This document shows positions 1-12,400 of a stretch of DNA of 64,000 nt, piece by piece. The DNA is from Phoronis ovalis. Taxonomy: Eukaryota; Phoronida; Phoronidae. The translations under genes and the position numbers were made by a program. The stretch covers positions 1-64,000 of the forward strand of contig JAOXYB010046945.1 of assembly GCA_028565635.1 (NCBI GenBank), read 5' to 3'. How positions within the stretch are numbered: the first letter of the stretch is position 1; each line of letters starts with the position of its first letter. The notes beneath the pieces are model-generated. The model was not told the DNA's origin. It worked only from the letters and a program-made list of their open reading frames with translations, and did not search any database.

Positions 1-319
1 GATTTTTATTTCTTTCGTACGAACTTCGTAAATGGTACGTATGCGTAAATTTACGAATTCTTTGTGAAACTGGCCCCAGGACTTCATTTTTAATTAATTT
101 TCTATGTTTAATTCTCAATACTAAAGCATCTTCAGAAATTCCTAAAATATTCTATTTAAAGAATCTGCCAAACTGACATGACTGGTAATGCTAGGGTACA
201 TTATTATAAAGCATCCCCATTTTTCCAAAAAACTGATTTGTGTATTGTATATCTATTACTGTAAGTTTCCAAAAAGTAATGGAGAAACTTATATTAGTAT
301 GATAGCGAGATTAAATTAC
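1..319. other. Repeat-like left edge, MYO16 intron
   Basis: Sequence downstream of MYO16 exon 30. Positions 1-80 contain CTGGCCCCAG and a hairpin-prone GTAAATTTAC segment, resembling the end of a dispersed invertebrate repeat. A minus frame is open here but has no recognisable protein, so I do not call an exon. Confidence 0.4.
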
Positions 320-433
320 CGTCACTGTGAATGTCTTTAATACGAGGCCCTGGACTGCGTTTGAGATTAACACCACCTTGAAGTTGAGCAATGAGAGCAC
401 TTTGAGTGTCAGGTGTCTTTGGAGGTCTATCAC
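320..433 (-). CDS. MYO16: MYO16 coding exon 30 (WH2 motif)
   Basis: Encodes residues 1736-1773. [19 protein letters not shown] fits the WH2 consensus (hydrophobic helix, then LKK/R). Splice phase fits exon 29. It ends with donor GTAATT in phase 1, so at least one more exon must lie left of the window. Confidence 0.85.
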
Positions 434-3400
434 CTATTATAATAATTATATTCAGTCATGTGAACCATATATAATTAGTCTTTAGTAATTACAAGAAAAA
501 GTCACACAAATGATCCTGCACATATAAATTGCAATTATTAAGATAACTATTGATCAGATATTAAAATCACATTATTATAAGATATATAACATTTAATAAA
601 CTGCAGGGAATTCTTAGTTATTCAAATTATAAATACTTATTACAACTAGAACTTTCAAAATGACAACTTTGCATGCTGGCCATATTAATACAAATGTGAT
701 AAAGTAATCATGCAGCACAGCATCTTGATTCTCCGAGAGAAGGCAGGCACCTTATTCAACATTAATATTAAAACTTTTATTGGATTATTCTTTTTAATCA
801 AATACATATGATAACAGAAAATAATGTTAAAAAGGATATCCTAATCCTAATATATTATATGAACACTGCCATAAGTACTTATTAGTAATTACTATATTAA
901 GTGCAACAAAAATTAAACATTAATAAAATGAGATATTAAATATATTACTGCACTTAATTATGAGCTATTGTCTTCTAATGCACTGAACACTCATTTCAAC
1001 CCACTAACAAGTGGTTGATTACATGCAACAATATGATGCATGCAAGGTAATACCGCTGAAAACTAGATTCTGCCACGCCCACACAAAATGCTCAGAAGAA
1101 TTAGCAAAATACTCTAATTAATATACAAATTACTTAAGAAAAAGAGTTCTCCCTACTGAAACTAAGAACCCTTAGTTAAAACTATCTATCTAATCTTATA
1201 AAAGACTGTCCTAATTCTTGAATTGGAAGAAGGAAACTACACCATTTCCTAGGGTCTGCCATACCCACAAAAAAAATCAAAGAAAAAACAGCAGGATTAT
1301 CTAAGATACACAAAACTTAAACTGCCAGCAATTTTTTCTAACTACAAACAAAAGTCCACCAAACCCTTTTTATCCAAGTCTTTCTTCAAAAAAAATCTAC
1401 TTCGTGAAATACTACAAGGAGACTACGAGTTGTCTCTCCCATGTATTGCACATCCAGATATTGAAATACCAGGTACCAGGTGTATAAAAGACAGCCTATA
1501 ATTATATGAAACTGTAAACATTGATCCGACATCAATTATGAATATGAACAACACAGTCATTTCTATTCTAAAGTTTATCAAACAAACCTATTTTAATGAA
1601 TATGTAAGAATATTGCATGTGTATGCAGAAACGCATCAATATTTAATACACAATGTTAAAGAGTGTACAAATAACAGGAGCCCATAAGAATGAATTATTC
1701 TAGATTTGCTTTGTATTGATTGGATCATCAATAAACCATCGATAAAAAGAAATACTTCAATACAACTAATCTGACCGATACAAATACAGACTGTTTTCTT
1801 TTATAGCGGCTTTTATGTAAAATCAAGTCGGCCTACAAAAACTATTTGATTACTGGTAGAGAAATGTGTAATTAAATGTAAAAACCCTTTTATTTGATAG
1901 CCTTAGGTATTCATTAATTGAGATAATTTAGTCAAATATTTATAATAAATCTATACAGGATTATATGCTGTGAATAATCAAAGTTTTTCACTGTGTACTA
2001 TGCTTCAATTGTTTCCTAAGCCTTATCTGAATTTCATTAAGCTTTTTCTTTGTTTGTCACTAATTTCAATTTCTTTATTAATTAAATCATTCAAAATTAA
2101 TAACAGTGGAGATTTTTTTTGATCACTTTAGGTCTCGAGATACATTAAGTTGACTGTGCATATATTTTATATACTTTATAAATAACACAATATAGAACAG
2201 GTGCCTTTAAAATAAACAGATAGACATATGACAGTATACATTTACTCTAAACTTTATAAAGCATTATGTTATATAGTTTTTAAATTTGATTATATAACCT
2301 GAAAAGAAACTATTTTTTATGGAAAATGTGTTTTTAAAAGTTTAAGTTCAAAAAATAGTAAAAAAATCAAATAGTAAAAAAAAACCTATCATTTGCAGAA
2401 ATCAGCTGTACATATCTACAACACGCCATTTCAGATTTTCAAAATTTTACTTTGTTAAAAAACCATGATATTTTGAAATTTAAGGGTAAGTTCAAAATCA
2501 GCAGTATTGTGACCTTAAAACATTGAAAATTCGTAAATTTTCTTTAAAATAACTTAAAATCTGAGGCATTACTCAGTAGACTAGAGAGGAATGTCTTACT
2601 CACAATGTATCTCGAGTCCTCAATGTCAATTGAAATTGCAGAGTTCCTATTGTTCTCTAACAACAAAACTGTAATTATTTTTTTACTATTTTCTTAAGAG
2701 GTAATACTGTATGTGGAACCAATATGCATAATAACCTCCTTACTTGTCAAGATTTAATATACTCGAATATTTTAATTCCAGGCAAAAGACAAATGAAATT
2801 ACAGTACTTACCTTCAGGTGATGGATCCCTAGTCTTCAGTTTAACATTAGCGAGACCAGCTAACAAGCCCCCAGGAACTGGAGAATTTGGTGTCAGTGGA
2901 GCAGGGCCCAACCCAGGGATAACAGGAGGTGCGGGGATTGACCCAGGGACTGATGGTACAGGGGGAGTAGGGATTGTTCCTGGGATTGGTGGGGGAGGTG
3001 GAGCTGGAACATGCCCAGGGACTGGTGGTACAGGGGGAGTAGGGACAGATCCAGAGATCGGTGGGGGTGGAGGAGCAGGTACTGATCCAGAGGTTGGTGG
3101 AGGTGGAACATAACCAGGGACAGAACCAGAAGCAGCGACTGGAGGAGCAGGTGCTTGGATTGATGGAGGTTTTGGAATGGTTGAGATTGGTGGTGGAGGT
3201 GGTGGTGCTCCCAATTGTGGCTTTGGAGCTAATACAGTTTTCTTAGGAACCAATTGTACAGAACTCTGAGCAACACTGGAAGGCTTAGCTGACTGAGGTG
3301 GTGGTTGAGGTGCAAAGGACACAGGTGCAGGTGGTGGCAATACAGTAGCATACACAGGAGTTGATGACCTAGGATTGACTTTTGCAGATGAAGGTCCTGG

Positions 3401-6400
3401 CTTGGGTGGCTGCGGGGCTAGCTGTGATGGTGGGGGAGGAATGCCAGCTGGCTTAGGGGCCTGCGGTGTTGAGGAAGAAGATTCGTGTTCAGATATCACT
3501 TTCTGCCGACGAGCCAGCTTTTCATTCAAACTGGGAGAATACATCATTGCAGGCATTCCAGGTTTAGGTTTAGGTTTTACAACTGGGGGAGATTTTGATG
3601 ACTGTAATGAAGCTGCAGCCTGTTGTACTTCCGATAACCCAGGAGACTGTACAGGTGGAGGAGTAGACATGCCTGGTGGTGAGGTTGGAGGTAATGGTGG
3701 AGGTATAGATGGGGGTCTAACGTTAGATCCTGCTAATACAGATGATGGTAATGGTGGAGCAGGAGGTCCAGGAGATGGTTTACCAGTAACTGGAGGCAGC
3801 TTTGAGGCTGCTCTCATCTGTGGAGGGGGTGTCAATATTCCAGGGGGTGGAGTTGGAGGGGGAGGTAACATGGTTGTTGATTGTGGTGGTGTGGAGACAC
3901 CAGGTGGTGCTGATAATGGTGGTGGTGGCGGTCGTTGTGGTTGAGGTAACATAGCTGTATATGTAGATCCAGGATTTAATGTATCATCAGCGACCTCATA
4001 ATCTGGTGCTGGAATGTATATATAGTCATCCTGTAAAGTACAAAAATGTATCAAAATTGAAAATAAGCATATTAATTGAAAACATTAGCTTAGTCTCAGC
4101 AATTTTAGGACTTTGTTAATAATCCAATCCATATGGTGTTCCCTTTCCATTCAACTACTACAAACTAGTTTTCAGATTCCCATGTGCAACCAAGTTGGAG
4201 ACAAAATAATTTAAGTCATTGACCAAAATTTTATATAACTTTGTGAGATAAGCAAAGTATTTAGTCTGAAGCCTGCCTAGTTAGGATTTCTTCTAAACTT
4301 TCAATTTTCTAGTGGAGTAGCAAAATAAGCTCAAAATACATGTTAGTTTGCTACATTCAGTTGTCATATTTTTAGAATAGGTACGAGATATATCGTTAAA
4401 GGGAGAGCTAAACTTTATATACACCAAACATTGTTATTTTGTGATATGTCGCTTGGTTGCGCGCAGAATGCAGCAATCTCATTTGTCATCCTTTGGGGGA
4501 TTATAAATAGCCCCGGTGATGAGTTGGTCGTCGGTTCAAGAGGTTCTGCCATTAGCAGTCAAGTTGAAATAGTAAGTAAATTCTTGTTAAGTGTCATTGG
4601 TTTCTAATAAATGACCATGCTGTCGCTGAATTAAGAATGATATATTACATTTTTATATTGTAATCATTGTAATATGACTAGGTCTAGTTATAAAGTAGAG
4701 TAGACAAGCCTAGTACATGTACGTGTATATAGTATATAGCCATCATTTATCAACAATATACGATGCACAAAAAATACTATGTCTTAGATGCACATTTTAT
4801 CAGTTTTAGAAAAGAGGCAAATTAAAGTTTCTGTTCCGTTAGAAATGTGTGCTATGTCGTAAAAATAAATCACGAATTGAAGAAGACATTTATTAGATGA
4901 TTATAGTAGTCTGGCTTCATTCATATATAACTGCTACATGTATAATTATGGGATTACAATGTGCGTTCTATTTATTCTCGTATTAACAGTACCCCCCCCC
5001 CCCTCCTCCCCAGCCGTGCTATTATCACAGTGCTTGAATCAATGCCACTATATGTCCGTTTTATACATATGCGGAATAGATCTTCCCTTTAAAATATTAC
5101 TTTTTCCAGATACGCAGGAATACGTGTTATTATTGCTAGCATGAAACAAATATTAACTGTATTCTAATTGTTTTTATTTTTATTACAGATGTCAAACAAA
5201 GGAACAGAAAAAAAAATTTATAGACAAGTTTGAGAGTCACAAAAAAACGGCGCCGTTATGACCATCTATATATGAGATGGAAACCTATTATACCAAGTCT
5301 GCAAACAAGACTCTCCATCAGTGTTTATCTAAAAACACTCATCTGGCCTAGAAACATACACAATGCGCACAAACATTTTTGTACTAGAAAATAGCGAAAT
5401 GTAAATAGAGATGCGAAACGTAGTAAAACTAATTTAAGTGATGACCATCTTCAGACTGAGTAAGGTCGAATAATTTTTGAATATTATGAACATTTGCATT
5501 ACACTTATTGGATCAGTTTACTCATTGTATTTGTAATAAATTTCAGCAGTAACTAGTGAATATTTTTTTGCTGTTCATTTCTATTTTTGTTTAGCTATGC
5601 AGTTTAATAGTGAGCTAGTTAGTTTTATTTAGTAGAGCCAGTGTCTTCAAGCATTTGTGGAATTTATACATTCAACATGATTGATAATCTCCTAAAGATG
5701 GAATCACCCCCTCTATTCAATAGATTCGTAACTACAGATCACAATTTTACCTACCTGTGAAATGTTATGTTTTTGTGCACTTTGACTAGTATTAGGATCT
5801 TGATTTGGTGGGTGAGGCAGGCTATTGTTTGTACTAAGCTGTAGTAGTAAAAAATATTATTTTAAGCAGATGAATGTTATTTATTCTGTGAAGGGCATGG
5901 TGTTAAGATTTTAAGAAAGCACACACATCAATATATATAAAAACTTTATAAATACTTGAGTGTCAAATCCAGTAAAATATCCAACAATATTCTTACTATT
6001 TTGAACAGTAAAACACAAACACATTTGACGCAAAGTAAATACGGAAACCTCAAGAGAACGAATTCCAGTGACCTATATAGGTACAGTGAGTACCAAGTAT
6101 GTGCCTCTGCAAATATTCCTGGCTGCTACTAGGGTTTTTGAAAATTTGTTCAAATTTTACTCAAATTTATTCAATTCAAACAGATCATATTAAAGGGAAC
6201 TTAGCACATTCTCCCCAACAAAACACAGGGAAGTTACATATTTGGAAAAAGAATAGTGGGATAAAGGGAAAATATATGTCATGTTCTATAATACGCAAAA
6301 TTTACCGTTACTGTCTCTGCATACACTGTATCATAAACAATTTCTTGTGGTTCATCCACGTTAGTATACGTAGGTTCTTCATAACTCTCCTGAGTGTCGA

Positions 6401-9400
6401 TAGGTGGTGGTGGGGCAGGTGGAAAATTAGAATAATGTTCACTGCCAGGTCTACCAACACACAAGAATTCTGAAAGATGATGATAAAGTAGTATTAGAAT
6501 TTTGATGATAATTTTACACAATATAACTTGCAAATAAGTTGAAATTAACATAATAAAATTTTGAAGTTAAATTAGATTTTTTCAGCCATAACTTACATTT
6601 TACTGATTTTTATTTTTAAAAAAAGCCTGTCACACCGTCCTGCAGGATTTTTAAACAAGAAAACAAACTCAAAAATTGATTCCTTTAGTACATACTCCGA
6701 AACTTTGTATAAATTAATATATACTTATTTATTACAATGCTTAATTGTGTAAAGTAGAGAGATCTAAAAATATCACAAATCTTGCGGATTGGTATTAAAA
6801 TATTGTTTCAATAATACGGCTACTTGTGAAAATAATAATTATTTAAATTAGTAATTTCCCCTGAGCATAAATTTTCCCCAGTTATCCTTGAATAATAATA
6901 AATAGGTAAATTACCTCATAATACACAGTATATTTAAATTGCATCATAAGATATGCACAAATCTCTAAAACTCATGTATTACCTTCTGAAATTGGGTGTG
7001 CAGGAAGTATGGTTCCTGTCCTTGACAATGTACATGTGTTTTGTTCAACATCTGCATATTCATTTAACACCTGATCTAATTCATCCAGGGACTTCCACAT
7101 GTTTTCGCTTCTAGAAAATAAGTATCTTTTTTTTAAATTCCTGGTAAAATTTATACAAACATGTAAGTGTTTAAAACCTTGGAAAATTCAGAATATGTTG
7201 GCCACATTATGGATAGTGGGACCATAGAGTGACTATCATTAGTCAACCAATTTTGTAAATTGCATTCTGTTTATTTTATTAATTTTACTTTTTTAGTACA
7301 AATCAATATATATTTGCATAACTTCACAAATCTAATTTGAAATATTTAAAATACTTTGAGTTCTATTAAGAACCTCAAAGATAAACATCAAGAATAAAAT
7401 TATTACCCACAATCAAAGTTTTACAATTCCAATAAAGGGCCAAAGAGTTGATATATACAGCAGACGATAAAGATTTTGTTCAAATGTCCTCTTTCCAAAT
7501 AAGGAATGAGCTCTTATTTAATGATAAGTATATGTGTGAACATACTGGTGCTTTTCCTCCTCCTCTTGTTTTTGAATATTTATTGCCTCTTGCCATCTTG
7601 TTGCATCATGTCTCTCGTGATCTTTAATTTGGTTGTAAATACCAGCATGAGACTGTTCGATACTTATAAGGAAATGGCCAACAAACTTTTCTTGTCTTCT
7701 TTTCATTTCTATTTCACGGCGATATCTCTTTCTTTGCATCCAACCACGTGCAACTGAAATTATGAAAATAATAATACAATATATCTCTGCACAGCTAAAA
7801 CAGTATGGGCTGAACAACTTGTCAAGTTTATGTATTAAGGTAATCCTTTGAACATGTTCCTACCTCCAGCAGGGATTTCATTTTAACCTACTCCTTCTTT
7901 ATTGCAATGAATTAAACTATGTAACACAGCACATGGTAGCTAATGAGCACAAGTTTTTGAACACAAAGCCATCATATGGCACATTAGTATTTTGTTTATA
8001 GTTACCTTTCTGACATTTCACAACACTTTTCTCCAAACCACTCGAAACCTCATCTAACTTTTCCACGTGCCAGTAACGGAAAAATAATTTGGTTTTGCCA
8101 ATCTAAGAGAATAGATGTAGAAATATTGAAGAACAAAAAATACGAATAAGCCCTGTGATGAAGTGTTTTAAATAAGGAACATGTATACTCCGTTATCAAA
8201 TATGGCATCACAGTGGTTACTGGATACAACTGACTGGAATACTAATATACAGAAAAAGACAGAGGGTTTATTATCAGATAAAAAGGATTTAAGGTGGCTA
8301 ATCCCGTTCATGTAACTTATTCACACTTTATACTTTCAAGATTAATTTTGGGTATTTATTAATAAATGAAAAGATAGACTACTAAAAGTATGCTTTTTTG
8401 GAAATACATTAATATAAGAATTATGAACAATTACATTTATCATTTTACTTGTCCTTCATGTGATTACATAATCAGCCAGGAGGCCATTTTAAAACTGACT
8501 TTGTTAAAACACAAACTTCAAAAAAATATAAACCTAATAAGTCCACAGATACAATGCTGAAACTTCACCAAAATTTAGTTCCAACAGGGATCTCTAATAT
8601 GTTTGATGTGCTTTAAATATATGTGTGTCGGAATTTTTTTTTTAAATGTCTGGCTATTGAATTTTGAAGGGTCATAACTTTTGAATTAAGCAAAATTTCA
8701 AAAATCTCAGAAACAGTTTAAGAGATCTCTATTTGAAGTTAATTTTGGCCAAGTTTTACCTACAGGGGTGCCGGAGCTAATTTTTTTTAAATGTTTCTCA
8801 AAAAAGTAATTTTTACTCTTGCTGATTACATAATCAGGTATCATATACGAAAAGTAAATTTTCATTGGGTTAATGTATAATTTTGCTATGTTATCTTTTC
8901 ACTTAACTGTTTACAATTTGATAAGAAGTTTACAGTTATAATAACTTGTGCCGAAACTGTACTCGCCCTCTGACATCACGTAAAAGTATAATAATCCTTT
9001 CTGAAAGCATATTTGCTTCCTAAAACAACAGATTGGGTTACAACTGTTTAATTCTTCGAAAATGCAAGAACGAACGTTTAGCCCTCTGCAAGGTCTTATT
9101 GTTTTAATAAGGAACTCCTTTTTGTCCTCTGTTTCACTACCAAAATAAAAATTAGCCAACAAGATTTGAAACAAATGAAATGATATTTCGTTAGACAAGA
9201 TAAGGAAGTGATGACATGTTTATAACAACATTACCTGGTAATCAGATAGCTGGCTGTAATGCAGTGCTTGTTTACATTTTTGAAGATCAGATATCATACT
9301 GTAGGCTGGCAGACTACATACGCTGATGGTCTCATATCTAAAAAAATGTCAGTACGTATGTATAAACTTTTCATCAAATCAAATTATTAAGTATAGAATA

Positions 9401-12400
9401 AAACACCCCTTGCAGTTTTCATAAAAAAGTAAATTAACCGCAAAAAATGTGCTATAATGCAATAACAACATATATTCAAACGACAAACAAGGAAAAAGTA
9501 AAAGACAATATCAACCCCATCTCTACATTTTCACCAGTAAAAAAGCTTAGATATTTTAATATGCTTTTTTATTCCCAATTTGAGCATATTGAACAATGAT
9601 TTTTATCAGAACAAATTAATGTTCAGTCACAAGGAAACTAGAGAGGTATCTTTTGTATTACTAAACTAACTAACCTTGCAAGGAACTCCTGAAATGTTAT
9701 TCTCATGGAGTATCCCATCTGTCGTATTCTTGTTGTTTCCATAACTCCTGTATATTTAAGTTGAGTAAGTACATATTCCGGATTGTATTTAAAAGCTTTC
9801 TTTTCAGTATTTGGTTTGATGCATCTGATAAAATGCGGGGAGGCAGACGTCATCTTGGACATTAAATCAGCTAAAGAGTTCTGTAAATAAGATGCTATAT
9901 AGTTGTAATTTTTTACTTCTCCTTTGCATTTGCATACATTGTCTGAAATTGAAATTTAAGAGTACTGGTTGTCTTTACACAAAGCTGACCAACTTACAGA
10001 AAGCTTTGATACCTAACTTGGTAGTGCATAAATAGAGTGGATGTCTTTCCAAAGAGATGGCTTTTAAAATGCAATAATTAAAGTGCATAATAGCATTTCT
10101 GAAAGATTTCTCCAGAGGTGAGAATTACTGCTAGAACTTCAGCACATTCAACAACACAAGTTCTAGAACAGCATTTTTGTTACTGACCTTAAAATGAAAC
10201 GCTAGAGTAGAAATCCCTTTTCTTTCAGTACCAACAACAGGGCGCTCTCGTCTACTTCTAAGTGGCTATAAATCAGAAAAATAATTTGGCTCTGAAAACT
10301 TACCATCAAATAAACACAATTCAGAATAGAAAATGAAACCAAAAATTTTGTTCAAATGTATTCTATCAGCTAATTTTAGTGCTTTTCAAAAAAATATAGT
10401 CTCCAAGTAAACAGTGAAAAACAAAACCATACCTTTCTGTCTTTTTGTTGTGATGCCCTCTGCTTCTTAAAGAAATCAAAAGCGTTCTTGGGACTTGACA
10501 TTTTACGTGATTTCTGTTGTCTTGTACTTGGTGCCAGTGAACCGGTTCTTGTCAATCTGGATTGAAACATTTCACGAACCAAGAGACTGCTACTAGCTGC
10601 ATAAGAAGATTAACAGGAGATAATTCAAATGTTCTTCTCAGTTGATTTTTGTTCACTATGCAATTATTGCATTAAACTGAAACATATTTGTTTCCAGACA
10701 AGTGTGTTCCAGCATAACCATAATTCAAAACAATATATTATATTGTACATAATTATGAAAAAGATTACTTGCATCTTATATATATAAACATATTCAAATA
10801 ACAACTTACTGAATTTAAAACTGAACTATTTTTGACAGCAAATGGCATAATACACCTCAAAAGTTAACATAATTTGATTAAGGTGTATACAATTTTATGA
10901 ATCAAAATGTTAGGTACATTATTATTTGTAAGCTTACTTTTTATAGTAAACAATATGGACACTGGCAAAGTGTCCCTGTTTTTATCCAGAACTCCCGTCA
11001 TATCGTACTGTACTTTGCCAGCATAGTGAACAATAACAAACATCTTGCCACCATCTTTGGGGGGAATGTAGATATCGGGAGAGCTGCTTCCAGGACCTTT
11101 ATGCAGTTTTATTGCGAGAGATTTATCGGTGGCTTTTGGAAAACGGCTTTCTTCATCTAATATTGCCAATATACCAACATGTCTCTGAAAAAAAATATGC
11201 AAGAATTACTAAAATAACGAGTGTTTACAAAAAATGTAAGAATTATAGATATAGGCATTTGGGAGTATCTGCGTATCTTGATATAAATTGGAATGAAAAA
11301 CACATGCTAAATGGTCTTTAAACTTAAAATAAAATAACATCACTTAATATCCAATTTTGTAAACCCTCAATTCCACTTGAATTGATTTAAGTTCTTTTCA
11401 TCAGCCTCTAGCAAATTTAATGCTGTGTTTACCTTAAGGAATAGATCCAATGTTGGTTGGTTATTAGTAAAGCTGATGTCTGATACTGGTATACCCTCTT
11501 CTAGACAATCCTGCTGTTCTTTCAGGAAGATGAAGTCGTTGAAGTAGTTCTGTAGCTGTTCATTAGCGATGTTTATGCAAAGCTACAGAATATTAATGCA
11601 ACTGACATAAAGGGTACCAACCAAGACAGTAAGTTGTGACATTTTACACCTGTCCAGTTAATAGACTATTTGCATGTGTTTGGTGGAGCCACTAGTCTCA
11701 GACCTAAACATTTCCAGCATGTAACATTTTGTGAATGAACAATGACATAGTTCTGCATTCGCTGATGCGATTCATTTACAAAACGCTTTCTTTGCATGCC
11801 GAGCCAAAACCAAAAAAATATTATGTTCGTTGACTTAAGAAATATCCACCTTTTTCTGAGCATATCAATACATAAACAACTATTTATTACAATTTTTTTA
11901 TTTTGTTAAATTTTCACTGATTAAAGCTTTTTTAAAGTCAGATTTAAAAAAAAAACAAGTTTTCAGTATACCAAAAGGATGCCGGTATTGAAAGGGTCTG
12001 ACTGCAGCGCCCTTAAGTGCATGCAATTAGTCTATTGTCTTCTTGACTTAATAGCATCTACTACCAGAGAATAAGACAAAGCATTTCCTACTGGCACGGT
12101 AAAACAAGCAAGTGACACATACTCAATTTAGGATCAATGTATTTAGGGAAATAGCAGTGGCTCAATAATATCCTCCACCTTCAATAAAATTTCTATTACT
12201 CCAATCTTTCTTAATCTGTGAAAAAATACATGCATAGGACAAGCTTTCACAAGCATTAAACATCCACAAAGCTGGTTATATCAAGCATGTATCTTAATGC
12301 CACGTCTTTGTACAGAATTTAGTTAGAAAATGGTTCAAATTATTCATTACAAGAAGCAATAAAACTAATTTGCAAATCTATGTAGAAGAAAATACTACCT

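Larger units (their letters stand above)
4530..5560 (+). ncRNA. Candidate spliced plus-strand transcript nested in a MYO16 intron
   Basis: Inferred unit: TATA box at 4502; first exon about 4530-4571; perfect donor GTAAGTA at 4572; intron to a textbook acceptor (TTCTAAT branch-like motif, T-rich tract, TTACAG at 5188); second exon from 5189; poly(A) signal AATAAA at 5535-5540 followed by a T-rich stretch. Exon 2 opens with ATG but the frame closes after 14 codons (5189-5233), right after an A9 run. It could be non-coding, a micropeptide gene, a decayed gene or part of a retroelement. The 5' end is approximate. Confidence 0.35.

Noticed and set aside
1-160. Open minus frame after an AG at 147-148 as terminal MYO16 exon
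   Set aside because: It has no tail-like composition and overlaps a dispersed-repeat-like segment; not enough support.
3375-3944. 189-codon plus-strand frame rich in Gly, also 2724-3113
   Set aside because: It is the antisense of the MYO16 polyproline exon; glycine-rich translation is a mirror of CCN codons.
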